In this document: piece after piece, positions 1 to 10,352 of the stretch | Layout of the letters: every line of letters begins with the position of its first letter | How positions within the stretch are numbered: the stretch's first letter is position 1 | Origin: Suillus spraguei | Lineage: Eukaryota > Basidiomycota > Agaricomycetes > Boletales > Suillaceae | Length of the DNA stretch: 64,000 nucleotides | Reading direction: 5' to 3' | NCBI GenBank assembly: GCA_016800925.1 | Contig: JABCPU010000070.1 | Location: 1 to 64,000, forward strand | Made by a program: the position numbers and the translations under genes | Notes under the pieces: generated by a model | What the model was told of the DNA's origin: nothing | The model's database searches: none | Seen by the model: only the letters and a program-made list of their open reading frames with translations

Positions 1-1075
1 CAAAGAGATACGCCACTTCCTTTCCAGCACCCGCTTCTTCGCGCATCTATTCTAGTCTTGATGCCTTTACTGGCCTATACACTGCTGTGCAAGAAATTGG
101 GCAACTCACCAACACAGTTGTCGACACCATCCAGCAATCAGTCGCTGAGACCAGAGCGGCCAGAAATCTAGTAGAAGAAGCCATCGCTGACTTACAACAA
201 ACGCAAGATGATCTTGCGTCCCCCAGAACACCATCCCCGATAGAACAATCAGTGTCATCACCCCCCGTTACAGGCATCCATGACCATCCAGCATGGCTAT
301 ATGAACCTTGCACAGAGGAACAGTATGAGGCCGCTAAACTATTAGGTATCTCCACCACTGAGTTGGTAACACTCGGTCCTCGACTTCGCGACCTTCATAT
401 CCATCCTCCTATGACTATCCCATCATCATTCGGTCCGATGGATCCTGTCTCGCCGGTCTTAGTAAAAGATTTCGGCATAACTTCCTCGTCATCCTCCAAT
501 GAACTTCTTGCGGCTGCTGAACGAGCAGTTACCCCAGACCTCCCTACATCGGCATACACGTTATCCACCGCCCAACAAGCGCAGCTTAAGCGAGCCAATA
601 CTCTTGCCTTAAAACGTATGAGGAAGAATAAAGGGAAGAAGCGCGCAAGATCCACCAGTCCCACACCCATTATCTCTCCATCTCCTTTGCGCGCAGTTCA
701 TTCCAACCCCGATGAAAATATGAAGTGCCGAATCTGTGGCTTGCTAGGGCATCGTCAAAAGAATTGCGCGGAATATCAGTGCAGAGTTTGCAGGTATTGG
801 TTGCCGACGCATTTGTCCCTCTACTGCCCCCACCGTGTTGGGCCCCCTCCATTCGAGTTAACTTGGAAAGATGAGGGATTTTATGATGCACTTCGTACCT
901 GGGAGAAACAAGGGAGAAACAACTTGACGATGAACGTATTCAAAGAGAAAAGAAGAAGGATTCTAAGCGTCGCGCTGGTCTTGAAGAAGCCAAGTATATG
1001 ATGAGTGGGTCGTTTGCTGATGAAGACTACGAGTTTAGCGATGACCCCATTTACTATGCGAATCAAAGTGAGTAA
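1..1075 (+). pseudogene. retroelement zinc-knuckle ORF, 5'-truncated copy
   Basis: This is the 3' part of a retroelement ORF cut by the window edge; it aligns with the fuller copy at 1898-3433. Visible parts are a helical stretch rich in Q, E and A (from about 87), a basic region near 600-660, and two adjacent zinc knuckles at about 721-830: CRICGLLGHRQKNC (C-x2-C-x4-H-x4-C) and a second C-x2-C-x6-H-x4-C. An 11-base tandem duplication (gggagaaacaa twice, near 902-923) throws the frame off, so the open frame stops at 1001. The ancestral acidic tail (ending DDPIYYANQSE) continues in another frame to a stop at 1073-1075. Zinc knuckles bind nucleic acid in Gag proteins; a Gag-like role here is inference. 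Confidence 0.75.
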
Positions 1076-1107
1076 AGTCGGTGACTTTACGTGTAAAAAG
1101 GGGGTAA

Positions 1108-1581
1108 TGTTACAATCGTACGTGCCCCTATTCATTTTCTTACCTCATTTACCGTGTATATTACATAACATGACTCTGACTCATATGCTCAACGCATCTG
1201 TACTATAGTTGCCTTCCTTCTTTGGATACGCACGTATATTCTCACACCCTTCTTGGTCTGTGCGCACATATTGGCCTATTTAAGCACAGTGTACTTGTAG
1301 TAGATTCCCTACTTTAATCTTACTGGGTTTACCTGGAATCTCCTTCGCTTAGGTCTCCAACCTAAGTCGTCTTGAATCGTCTCTAAGTCTAAGCACTCCT
1401 TAGTCTTAGTCTCTATTCTCGCGGATACCTCTTGGACTTACCCTTGAGGCTGAACCCTTGATCGTACTCGGAACGCGTTCCTTGTACTTTCACCTTGTCC
1501 TCTTCTGGACATTGTAAGAACTCCCAGCAGACTGCCTGTGTCTTTTCACTGTCGCTGGTGACGCCACCCCAGTTCGTAACA
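1108..1581 (+). repeat. LTR 1 of a Ty3-type retroelement
   Basis: The 474-bp unit begins TGTTAC and ends GTAACA, the inverted TG...CA ends of an LTR. A purine tract (aaaaaggggg) sits just upstream at about 1095-1104, as expected for the left side of a 3' LTR. A TATA-like element (tatttaag) lies near 1275. A second copy is at 3466-3938, roughly 85% alike by eye. No target-site duplication is visible: the flanks are ggtaa and atcga. Confidence 0.85.
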
Positions 1582-1908
1582 ATCGATGTCTTTTCACCTA
1601 TCACGTTCACACTCAAACTTCCTCCGCAGTGGAAAATTCATCCTACATTCCACGCTTCCGTTTTATCGTCCCATAGCGAAACAGACGTACACGGTCCGAA
1701 CTTCCCCGAACCACCACCTGACATCATCGAAGAAGAAGAAGAATATGAAATAGAAGCAATTCTTTCTCACAAAGGAACCGGCACTCGCCAACACTATCTC
1801 ATTTCTTGGAAAGGATATTCATCGGGAGATAACGAATGGCTCCCAGAGAAGAACTTGAAGAACTCCGCTCGAATCTTGAATGCTTATAAGAAGCAACATG
1901 CCCTCTGA
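1582..1908 (+). pseudogene. pol C-terminus: integrase tail with chromodomain
   Basis: The frame from 1582 encodes the end of a Ty3/gypsy integrase: the LPPQWKIHPTFHASVL motif typical of the integrase C-terminal barrel, an acidic linker, then a chromodomain (YEIEAILSHKG, YLISWKGY, NEWLPEKNL). Chromodomains of chromoviral integrases direct insertion to marked chromatin. Everything upstream (gag, protease, reverse transcriptase, RNase H and most of integrase) is missing, and LTR 1 directly abuts this fragment. The stop at 1906-1908 overlaps the start of the next ORF. Confidence 0.85.
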
Positions 1909-3295
1909 TTATCCTTCAGTCAATCAACTCGCACTAGCACTTGATCAACTAACACCGTTTCAAATGTCTTTCCCTACTGCATACATCACTCCTGTCACTG
2001 TTGCCAACAATGACTCCGACTCCAATGCAGAAAACTACGGAACCCTTACCACTGAAATCGACAACACCTCTTACATTGAAGCCGCCCTTCTATGCAAAGG
2101 ACACGCACTCAAAATCGAAAGAATCCTCACTGAAAGAGGCGCCTTCCCAGCTTTACTCCTCGTCAACATCATTCATACTGCAGCCCTCGTTGAAGCCACT
2201 GCCAACGAGACCACAGAAATCACCTACCGCCATTGTCTCCTTCATCTTCAAAAATGCATTCGTTCTTACACTATGCTGCTGCTTCCCAATTTTTTTAAGA
2301 GCGATGTTGAAGAAGCTATTCACATCGTGGCCGAACGCCGAGCAGGTATTGCTCGACCTCCCTCTCCGCAGGAAGATACGCCACTTCCTATTCCAGCACC
2401 CTCTTCTTCGCGCATGTATTCTAGTGTTGACACCCTTGCTGGCTTATGCACTGCTGTCCAAGAGATTGGACAGCTCACCAATGCGGTTGTCGAAACCATC
2501 CAGCAATCAGTCGCTGAAACTAGAGCGGCCAGAAACTTAGTTGAAGAAGCCATCACTGATCTGCAACAGACACAAGCCGACCTCGCCTCTCCACAAACCC
2601 CATCTCCCATTGAACAATCAACTTCATCGCCCCATGTTATAGTCTCCCATGATCATCCTGCATGGCTATACGAGCCCTGTACAGAAGAACAGTGTGAAGC
2701 TGCAAAAAGGTTAGGAATTCCTGTTGCTGAACTAATAACACTTGGCCCTCGACTTCGCAATCTTCACATCCACCCTCCCATGTCCATTCCATCATCATTT
2801 GGTCCAATGGATCCTGTCTCGCCAGTCTTAGTAAAAGACTTCGGCATAACTTCCCCCTCTTCTTCTAACGAACTTCTTGTGGTTGCCGAACGAGGAACCA
2901 CCCCTGATCTCCCAACATCAGCATATGCCCTCTCCCCTGCCCAGCAGGCGCAGCTCAGGCGTGATAACACCCTTACCTTAAAACGCATGAGACAGAATAA
3001 GGGGAAGAAGCGCACCAGATCCACTAGTCCTAAACCCATCATCTCACCGTCACCATTACGCAAATCCATCTCCAATCCTGATGAAAACATGAAATGTCGC
3101 ATCTGTGGATTACTTGGGCACCGTCAAAAGAACTGTGCAGAATACCAGTGCAAAGTTTGCAGATACTGGTCGCCTACCCATTTATCCATTTATTGTCCTC
3201 GACGAGTTGGGACTCCCCCCTTTACGTTAACTTGGAAAGATGACGGATTCTACGATGTGCTTCGTACTTGGGAACGACAACTTGACGATGAATGA
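1898..3295 (+). CDS. retroelement ORF downstream of pol with twin zinc knuckles
   Basis: The ATG at 1898 overlaps the pol stop (ATGCCCTCTGA), so the ORF follows pol in another frame; an in-frame ATG at 1880 is also possible. From N- to C-terminus there is an alpha-helical region (residues ~40-150), a coiled-coil-like stretch around AVQEIGQLTNAVVETIQQSV, a conserved middle, a basic patch, and two zinc knuckles (3091-3200) of C-x2-C-x4-H-x4-C and C-x2-C-x6-H-x4-C type. The frame stops at 3295, but comparison with the copy at 1-1075 shows it once ran to 3433. Two CGN arginine codons have become TGA (3293-3295 and near 3327). The domain resembles Gag nucleocapsid, yet its place after the chromodomain and before the polypurine tract is not the usual gag position. 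Function is unknown. Confidence 0.75.
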   Translation: MPSDYPSVNQLALALDQLTPFQMSFPTAYITPVTVANNDSDSNAENYGTLTTEIDNTSYIEAALLCKGHALKIERILTERGAFPALLLVNIIHTAALVEATANETTEITYRHCLLHLQKCIRSYTMLLLPNFFKSDVEEAIHIVAERRAGIARPPSPQEDTPLPIPAPSSSRMYSSVDTLAGLCTAVQEIGQLTNAVVETIQQSVAETRAARNLVEEAITDLQQTQADLASPQTPSPIEQSTSSPHVIVSHDHPAWLYEPCTEEQCEAAKRLGIPVAELITLGPRLRNLHIHPPMSIPSSFGPMDPVSPVLVKDFGITSPSSSNELLVVAERGTTPDLPTSAYALSPAQQAQLRRDNTLTLKRMRQNKGKKRTRSTSPKPIISPSPLRKSISNPDENMKCRICGLLGHRQKNCAEYQCKVCRYWSPTHLSIYCPRRVGTPPFTLTWKDDGFYDVLRTWERQLDDE

Positions 3296-3465
3296 ATTCA
3301 AGCAGAAAAAAGGAGGGACTCTAAATGACGCGCTGGTGCTGAAGAAGCTGCGTATATGAGGAGCGGATCCTTCACTGATGAGGACTATGATTATAGCGAT
3401 GATCCTGTTTACTATGAAAACCAGGACGAGTAAATTCGGTGACTTTACGTGTAAAAAGAAGGTAA

Positions 3466-3938
3466 TGTTACAATCGTACGTGCCCCTATTTGTTCTTTTT
3501 GTTCCCTTACTTGTATATCATGTCACATGACTCTGACTCATATGCTCAATGCATCTGTACTATAGTTGCCTTCCTTATTTGGATATGCACTTACTTTCTC
3601 ACGTCTCTCTTGGTCCGTGCGCACATATTGGTCTATTTAAGCACGTTGTACTTGTAGTAGATTCTTCACTTTAATCTTACTGGGTTTTACCTGGAACTTC
3701 CTTCACTTAGGTCTCCAACCTAAGTCGTCCTTGAATCATCTCTAAGTCTAAGCACTCCTTAGCCTTAGTCTCTATTCTCATAGAACCTCTAAGACTTGTC
3801 TTTGAGGCTGAACCCTTGATCGTACTTGGAACGCGTTCCTTGTACTTTCACCTTGTCTATTTCTAGACATTGTAGAACTTCCCAGCAGACCAGCTGTGTC
3901 TTTTCACTGTCGCTGGTGACGCCACCCCAGTCGTAACA
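3466..3938 (+). repeat. LTR 2, same family as LTR 1
   Basis: The 473-bp unit starts TGTTACAATCG and ends TCGTAACA, with the purine tract aaaaagaagg just upstream (3453-3462). It shares the TATA-like tatttaag and the same 3' third with LTR 1 but has diverged noticeably. The two are therefore not the fresh LTR pair of one recent insertion. Confidence 0.85.
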
Positions 3939-4070
3939 CAAAATGTGCATGCAATAAAAGTAAGACAACAAAATCACCTGGTCCCCTATACCCACTCCCA
4001 GTGCCAGACCATCATGGCAAATCCGTGGCTATCGACTTCATTGGTCCTCTACCTACCAAACAGGGCTTTT

Positions 4071-4830
4071 TTTCATATACCATATTTCCAATCTCAGATC
4101 CAATCAGATCCGATCGACCCTACTTCCGTCCGGTCCACAGATCCTGTCCAGATCGCCCATCCGAATGTGCCCACTTCTCGCACTCTAACTCCCTTGTGTA
4201 TATCTGCATCTATCTCCTTTCGTCATTCCTCCTGTTTCCAGTATCCCAGCTGTGTATACTTCCGTCCTGTGTCACTGATCTGTTACCTGTGTTTCATTTC
4301 CGATTCGTGCTTACTGATCCGCTGTGCATTAACTGATAGACTTCCATTATACTTCGTACATAACCCTCGGTCCCGGACTCATTGATTATCCATATTAGAT
4401 ACTTACAGTATATAAACCACTTGTAGATCTCCATAGAACCTTAGTTTGGATATCATCTTAGATTCTGCTCATTCTGTTTTCTCCGGACTTGAGTCACTTT
4501 CCGCTCTAAGTCATCTTCCGAGACTTGGGATTGATTCCTTTAGTCTATATCTCCGACTCTATCTTCAGATAGTCTACCTCTGTTAGTTTCTAATTAGGAA
4601 CTTGTTCCGAAGCTAGCCTTAATCCTTGTTCCATCCCTACGCTCCGGATAACCTTCAGACGTACCATATCCGATACCTTCGAACGTCCAGATCTGTCACA
4701 CAACTCCTTCCGGATCTTCGGATGTACACCTACTCTCTGAAATAAGGGGCATTACTCGGGAAAGGGGCACAGTGCACGAACTGAGGCCAAAGCCCTTTGG
4801 ATCTTCCACCCTTTGAGTACGGTCTTAACA
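4071..4830 (+). mobile_element. solo-LTR-like insertion in integrase
   Basis: These 760 bases interrupt the integrase and are flanked by CTTTT at 4066-4070 and 4831-4835. The right end is ...TTAACA, as in an LTR. A TATA box (gtatataaac) lies near 4409, followed by a pyrimidine-rich leader like the downstream part of LTRs 1 and 2. The left end does not show the expected TG. No coding region is seen. Confidence 0.55.
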
Positions 4831-4904
4831 CTTTTATGGGATCATGACAATGACAGACCGGCTAGGTGCTGACATCCGCCTCGTCCCATGTCACATGAAC
4901 ATGT

Positions 4905-5652
4905 TGTTACAAGAACACCTTCTTGTGCCCCTACTATCATTTTTCCTCCTATGCATTGCCATCTACTCTCATCCTGACGAGGCCTCCATCCTTGTCCTCT
5001 GCTACCTTGTCTGGCTTGCCATCGTCACTCCTTACCTCGCCTATGCTTGCCTCCTCCATTGTTGCTAAATGCGCACTCTTTCGGTACCCCTCATGCTCAC
5101 ATGCATTCCTCATGCTCCTCGCGCCTCTCATGCCTCAGACGCCTTTGTCGCGTTCAATGCCTCCCTCTGCGCTTCAACACGTGCTACCCTCTGGTTCACA
5201 CCAACAACTCTTTGGCTCAAGGACTACATCTGGTGTTGTATTTCCTTTTATCTTTTCCTTTGCATTTACCTATGACTTGTGTGTCGCCTCATTGGCTGGT
5301 ACCCTTTATACCTTTGGCTCTGCACCTATGACTCCCTTTCGCACATGTGTGCATTCATTGGTTCATACGCCTCTGACTGAGCATGTGTCTTCCTATTGGC
5401 TATCTGACTTCATACTTAATCTAGCAATACTTACGTATTCGCGCTCTGCTCCAATCTTACATATAAATACGCACAGATAGCCTTTGTACTTCTTTAACTT
5501 GAATCTACTTGATCTTCAACCCTGAACTTCCTTTGATAAGCTTTTCATTAAGCTTATTGTCATTATCTGAACTTCGTAGAAGCTCATTGCTTCTACGTCT
5601 TTGATCATCATCAAGAACCTCGTCTCTGTGATGTAGGTCGTGAGACAGCACA
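4905..5652 (+). repeat. LTR 3 (5' LTR type)
   Basis: It begins TGTTACAAGAACACC directly after the target duplication CATGT (4900-4904) and ends at about CAGCACA before a primer-binding-like TGGCGCC. A TATA box (catataaatac) lies at 5459-5469. It is unrelated in detail to LTRs 1 and 2. The exact 3' end (5650 or 5652) is uncertain. Confidence 0.6.
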
Positions 5653-5670
5653 TGGCGCCTACCTCCGACC
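5653..5670 (+). other. candidate primer-binding site
   Basis: TGGCGCCTACCTCCGACC follows LTR 3 directly. A TGG start, complementary to the CCA end of a tRNA, at this spot is the hallmark of a minus-strand primer-binding site. The matching tRNA was not identified. Confidence 0.5.
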
Positions 5671-5787
5671 AATGCAACTAGCACATTCCACGCTAGGAGA
5701 CCGATACACACGGGCTGCCACTCTTGATAGAGCGCCCATCGCAGACACCACTCAAGTTCCTTAGCGCCTGGCTAGGTCGCTAACACA

Positions 5788-6060
5788 CATCAGGAAATTC
5801 ACACATTCCTTGACGTGCCCTTATGCGGACTTATTTACACTTAACTGCCTTGGTGAAATTGAATCTACTTGTCCAAAATTTCAATGTGAATGAATTCAGA
5901 AAATAAAAGTTGAGATATATTAATATACATGTTTTATTGTATTTCGCACTCAAAAAATATAAGATATGCCAGGTGAATGATGTGAGAGAGAGCAAACAAG
6001 TTTTGAGATAAGTGAGTTAAGCTGATTAAGCATGTTAAGGAATGTGTGAATTTCCTGATG
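5788..6060. mobile_element. MITE-like AT-rich segment with 24-bp inverted ends
   Basis: The ends 5788-5811 and 6037-6060 are perfect 24-bp inverted repeats (CATCAGGAAATTC...). The 225-bp interior is AT-rich and non-coding. The right end coincides exactly with the end of the larger 4905-6060 insertion, next to the CATGT duplication (6061-6065). It may be a MITE, or a fold-back copy of the retroelement leader. Confidence 0.55.
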
Positions 6061-7072
6061 CATGTCAGCTCCAGAAATTGCAAATCTCTTCTTCAATAAC
6101 TGGTACTGTGAAAATGGCCTGCCCCTCAACATCATATCAGACCGTGATAAAATATTTACAAGCAGCTTCTGGAGAGCCCTACACCGCCTGACAGGTGTTC
6201 ACCTAAAGATGTCAACCGTCTACCACCCTCAAACAGATGGCGCGAGCAAACGCACCAACAAAAGCCTTAATCAGGCCCTCAGATTATTTGTCGACCGCCA
6301 TCAGTCAGGTTGGATGGATGCCCTCCCATGCATAAGGTTTAACCTAATGTCCACCATTAATGCGTCAACAGGTTATTCACACTTCCACCTCCACCTTGGA
6401 TGCACACCCAGAATGCTGCCACCACTAATGCCACTAGCGATACAATCCACAAGGGAATCATTATCATTCCCTGCTGACGTGGCTGCCGCCCTCGAAGCAA
6501 TCGTGGGACTCAAAACAGATATCGCCGACGCGCATGACGCGCTACTAACAGCAAAAATCAGCCAGGCCTTGTCTGCCAATGCCCACAGATCAGACAAACC
6601 AAGATTCACAGTTGGTGACTTAGTCTACCTCTCGACTGCTCATCGGTGTCGAGAATATCTCAACAGAAATAATAAACATGTCACCAAGTTCATGCCACGA
6701 TACAACGGCCCATACAAATCATTAATGTGTACCCTGAGTCCTCTACTTATACCCTTGGCCTTCCTGCACATACTAACATTCATCCCACCTTCCATGCCTC
6801 GGAGTTGAGAGCACATGTACCAAACGATGCGGAACTCTACCCTTCACGCGAGATTCAAAGACCAAAACCTGTCGTCACCAACACGGGTACTGAAGGCTGG
6901 GAGATAGAGCACATCCTCGGCGAAAGGCCTCGAGGTCGAGGATGCCAATACTTGGTACGCTGGCGCGGATACGGTCCTGAAGCGGACCTGTGGCTACCAA
7001 GCAGTGAGGTCGAAGACTCAGACGCGCTGCAAAAATACAAAGAGACATCAAGTTCTTCAGAGAATGGGAGGG

Positions 7073-7449
7073 TGTAAGCCGGGTGCTTACCAAACGTCAC
7101 ACACGCGTCATTTATGACATCACACCATCTATACGTCCCTATATATCACGATGCTTGGCTTTGTTAACGATAGACTCGGGTCTCTCTCTTACCATCAGAT
7201 TGTTCATTTGTATAACGCTATAAACCCGCGGTTTTGTCCTGTTATTCTCTCGTCTGATTCGTTTAGTGTTTCCCGCCGCCACCACGGCGGGTTTCCATGT
7301 GGCTTTCTTTCGTATTAGGGGTTGTGTACTGTATGGTGGATTTATTAAGCCTAAAGTCACATGTCGTGCTATTAGCAAGTTAGTCGAGATCTTGAACCGA
7401 GATTGTAGGGATGAGTCAATAATATTGACCAGAACCGCAGTCTTTTACA
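7073..7449 (+). repeat. possible 3' LTR of the split element
   Basis: A purine run (agaatgggaggg, 7061-7072) ends where TGTAAGCCGGG begins, overlapping the chromodomain stop. A TATA-like ctatatatc lies near 7139. A strong hairpin (CCCGCCG 7272-7278 with CGGCGGG 7285-7291) lies inside. The 3' end at ...TTTTACA is a guess and no target duplication was seen. Confidence 0.35.
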
Positions 7450-7732
7450 GCTGCCATCTCCGTGTTGTGTCCTGAGTCTCCCATAAAGAGGCTGAAGGAA
7501 AAATACATCCCTAAAATCCATGAATGCTGTGTATCATAGTACAATTGTAGTCGTTTGTCGTGAGTACCATTATCGATCTACATGAGTATGACATCAGCGG
7601 GTTGGATCGTGCTACGGAGTGCTCCGTAGCACTCCGTAGTGAATTACGTTTCCCTGATGATCTAAAAATACATGCGGCAGTTATATCTATTCCAATGAAA
7701 AGGTTCGGAAAGGTTCGGAAAGGAGAAGCCCC
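7450..7732. other. non-coding spacer with small palindrome
   Basis: No gene is seen. GCTACGGA (7611-7618) and TCCGTAGC (7623-7630) form a short hairpin, followed by another partial copy. The 11-mer aaaggttcgga is repeated near 7700. Confidence 0.6.
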
Positions 7733-9475
7733 TTAGCGGGTGCGTGGGACAGCCGCAGTATTCGTTTGTCGAGTGGTGCGAGAAAGACGCGGAAAGGAAT
7801 TTATGAGAACCGCAAAGCAGCTAGTGTTTGGAACATGTTCAACGTCCAATGGAGAAGGGGGTCTGTCGGTGGCACTAGTACTTCCAGTCTGCAATGTTGC
7901 CGGGACAGTCCCACCGGTCGCATTAGATGTCCCCCTGGACGTGCTGCTGCTGGACGCAACAGCATGGGCTTGCTGGTGAGGAAGACGTGTCGTCTTCACC
8001 ACATGCCTTTTTCCACTTTGGGCATTAGCGGTGCGCTGCGGGGAAGTGTCATCATCACGAATGGATGTCGAAAGGTCAGGAAAACTTACATATTTGCCTC
8101 GTGTCGCGAAGACGTCCACAAGAGGAATCCTGCGTGGGCGAGGAGCATGGTTCTGGGAATCGGAAGAGCACGAAAAGAGACAATTCATCATGTTCTTCAT
8201 TCTAGATCCTTCGGCGTGGTGCGCGTGATTCTTGCCTCCAGGTGGAGAATGAGAACGTGGATTAAACTATCGAATGATGGTGAGATGTGCATCGAATGTA
8301 CTGTATCATATAGACTTACATCATCGAAGAACCTACTAGTTGATATTGGAGCGCCTCTTGGGCGACGCTGCGAAGCTGAGATGGTTTTCTGCAGGGCTGA
8401 AGTTAGGGTTAGTAACGACGAGCGTCAAATCATACTTGAAGAATTTTTTGCGTGAAGTGTATGACGGGTTAAGACGAAGCATAGCAAGACGAGACGAGAA
8501 GTTGCTCACCTGTTGGAGCTCCTTCTCTGAATCGCTCAGGGGAACTGTCCATGTGCGAACGAGGCTGTCATCACAGCCAGTTGCGATGAGCTGGCTATCC
8601 TCGGAAAAGGCCACGCACAGAACTATATCAGGGTGCTCGAGTGACTCACCGATGGGTTCGAATGTGGTCAGGTCAAAGAACCGCGTAGTCTTGTCGTGTG
8701 ATGTGGTGGCGAATTTGGTGCCATTGGGTGCAATGGCTAGTGAGATAAAGTACTCGGTGTGCGCGTCGAACTGTTTGATGACATCTCCGGTAGTAGCATC
8801 TGATATCCGGATGTCTTTAATGTTTCCACTGACGAGACGGAGACCATCTGGAGTGAATGCGACTCGCCATGCCCGCTGTTCTATCTTCAGTAACTCTTCT
8901 CCAGTTTCTGTATTCCATATGATGATGTGTTTGCTTGTGCCTGCCGCGAGTTTCATCCCATCCGAGGAGTACGACACCGAATTCGGCGGGTTGCCCATTT
9001 TGAGTGGTCCAAGGACTCTTTTTCCTGTCTCCCTCTTCCACACACATACATTTTTGTCCTCCGATGCACTTGCAAATGTCTTGCTGTCTGGTGCAAATAC
9101 AATATCATAAACTGCATACACATGGCCCTCGAACGAGATGGACACTGTCTTGAGCTCTCTCTTGTTTGTTGCAACTTCCCAGACCAGGATGCTTCCGTTA
9201 AATCCTCCACTCGCAATCCAACGTCCATTGGGGGACGCTGCGACCCTCCAGACTGCGGCATCGTGACCCAACAAGGGTTCGCCCACTTGTTTTCCCGTGT
9301 CCAGATCCCACACCCGGAGACTCTTGTCGTAAGAGCCAGTGACGAGGAGACGAGTACCATGAATGAAAGCTACCCCGTATATCCAATACTCATGACCCTT
9401 GAGCGTCAGTTTAAGATGAGTCATTTCCTTCTGAGTCGGTGTCTGGGACGATGCTTTGTGAGTGGTAGCCGCCAT
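7733..9475 (-). CDS. seven-repeat WD40 protein with conserved C-terminal tail
   Basis: The ATG is at 9475. Exon 1 (9475-8510) encodes seven WD40 repeats, enough for one propeller: for example VTGSYDKSLRVWDLDTGKQ, IASGGFNGSILVWEV and IATGCDDSLVRTWTVP. Three more exons give the tail: 8388-8320 (ends RFFDD), 8266-8090 (contains RRIPLVDVFATRGKY) and 8035-7733. All have GT-AG borders and keep phase, for a protein of about 504 residues. The tail exons are conserved in the relic after the paralogue at 35742, which supports this structure. Intron 3 is 54 bases with no stop, so retention is possible. WD40 propellers are protein-binding scaffolds; the partner is unknown. No NACHT domain is attached. 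Confidence 0.8.
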
Positions 9476-10352
9476 TGAATCTTGTTCGGTGTCTCAGTCA
9501 GCGGAAGCGTTTAGTAGGAAAGACTTACACGGGCTATGGTGAGTGATGACGGTCGAGTCGAGTATTTTGGGCGGCGCCACAGATCGAAGTACTGGCATCA
9601 AATCTAAAGTTAGACGATATGCAGAGCTATGTCCTTGTTGTTGCTAAAAGTCCCCGCAATCAGCGCAATGCACACAGGACCTATCGCTTCTCCAATGCGT
9701 TCGCCCACAGGACTCACTGGCAACTACAAGAACTGCCTTAGCGCAGACACGTGCTAGTGGCGTCCCGCATAGCTGTTCAAATGACTCTTTGATTTGTGAC
9801 ATAATAGTGACCCTTCTCCTTTCATCTCTGAGATAGCCAGAGCGATAACCCGTTGCTAGATCACCCTAGATCCGAGTCTGCGCCCAAACACCACTAGAAC
9901 GGAGACCATTTACCTATTTCACGCTTGAAAGCCGACATACGTCCACATGCGATGTTCAGACCTCTTGCGCACGTCTGCGCCCTTGATAGGAAAAGGCAGA
10001 CACTACCCAACAATATTTCCATGGCGCTTGAATGACATAAGGTTAAGTAATAGTAGTCTGATGCGCCAATGTCAAATTAAACGATGCTGAGGGAAGTTAC
10101 ACCGAGTGTAGTGTGAAATGACAGCCATCGGTCGTGCCCAAGTACAAGATGAGTTGGCCTTGGATGGCAGGAGGAAAGAGTAGACTTTCACATGGTTAAT
10201 GCAGATGTTCTGACAACAGTCATCCACGAAAAGCCTTGTCGTAATAATCTGAGCTAGATCAAACGTCAAGTTTTGCGCCAAACGCCAAGGCACAGATATC
10301 ATTACCTGGTGAACACATCATGTCATGACGTATCTGAAGTAAATAGTAGCTC
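9476..10352. other. intergenic, no gene recognised
   Basis: This lies upstream of the WD40 gene and downstream of the thiouridylase. A stretch near 10058-10130 has a diverged copy at about 21925-21990, part of the fragment mosaic there. No convincing ORF. Confidence 0.6.

Larger units (their letters stand above)
3941..7077 (+). pseudogene. chromoviral integrase, split by two insertions
   Basis: Three pieces belong to one integrase. 3941-4070 has the end of the zinc-binding domain (C-A-C-N-K) and the first catalytic Asp in VAIDFIGPLP. 4831-4904 continues MTDRLGADIRLVPCH. 6061-7077 has the second Asp (IISDRDKIF), STVYHPQTDG and a chromodomain (residues EIEHILGE to LWLPSSEV). The pieces join in frame once insertions 4071-4830 and 4905-6060, each flanked by a 5-base duplication, are removed. 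The expected catalytic Glu after HPQTDG is Lys (ASKRTN). One base seems to be missing from an A run at 6716-6718, shifting the chromodomain frame. It is a dead element, truncated at its 5' end by LTR 2. Confidence 0.8.

Noticed and set aside
87..1001. Treating this ORF as beginning at 87
   Set aside because: The first codon there is GTG, and comparison with the second copy shows the frame continues from further left, outside the window.
7272..7291. Rho-independent terminator
   Set aside because: A strong GC hairpin, but this is a eukaryote and no U tract follows; it lies in a probable LTR.
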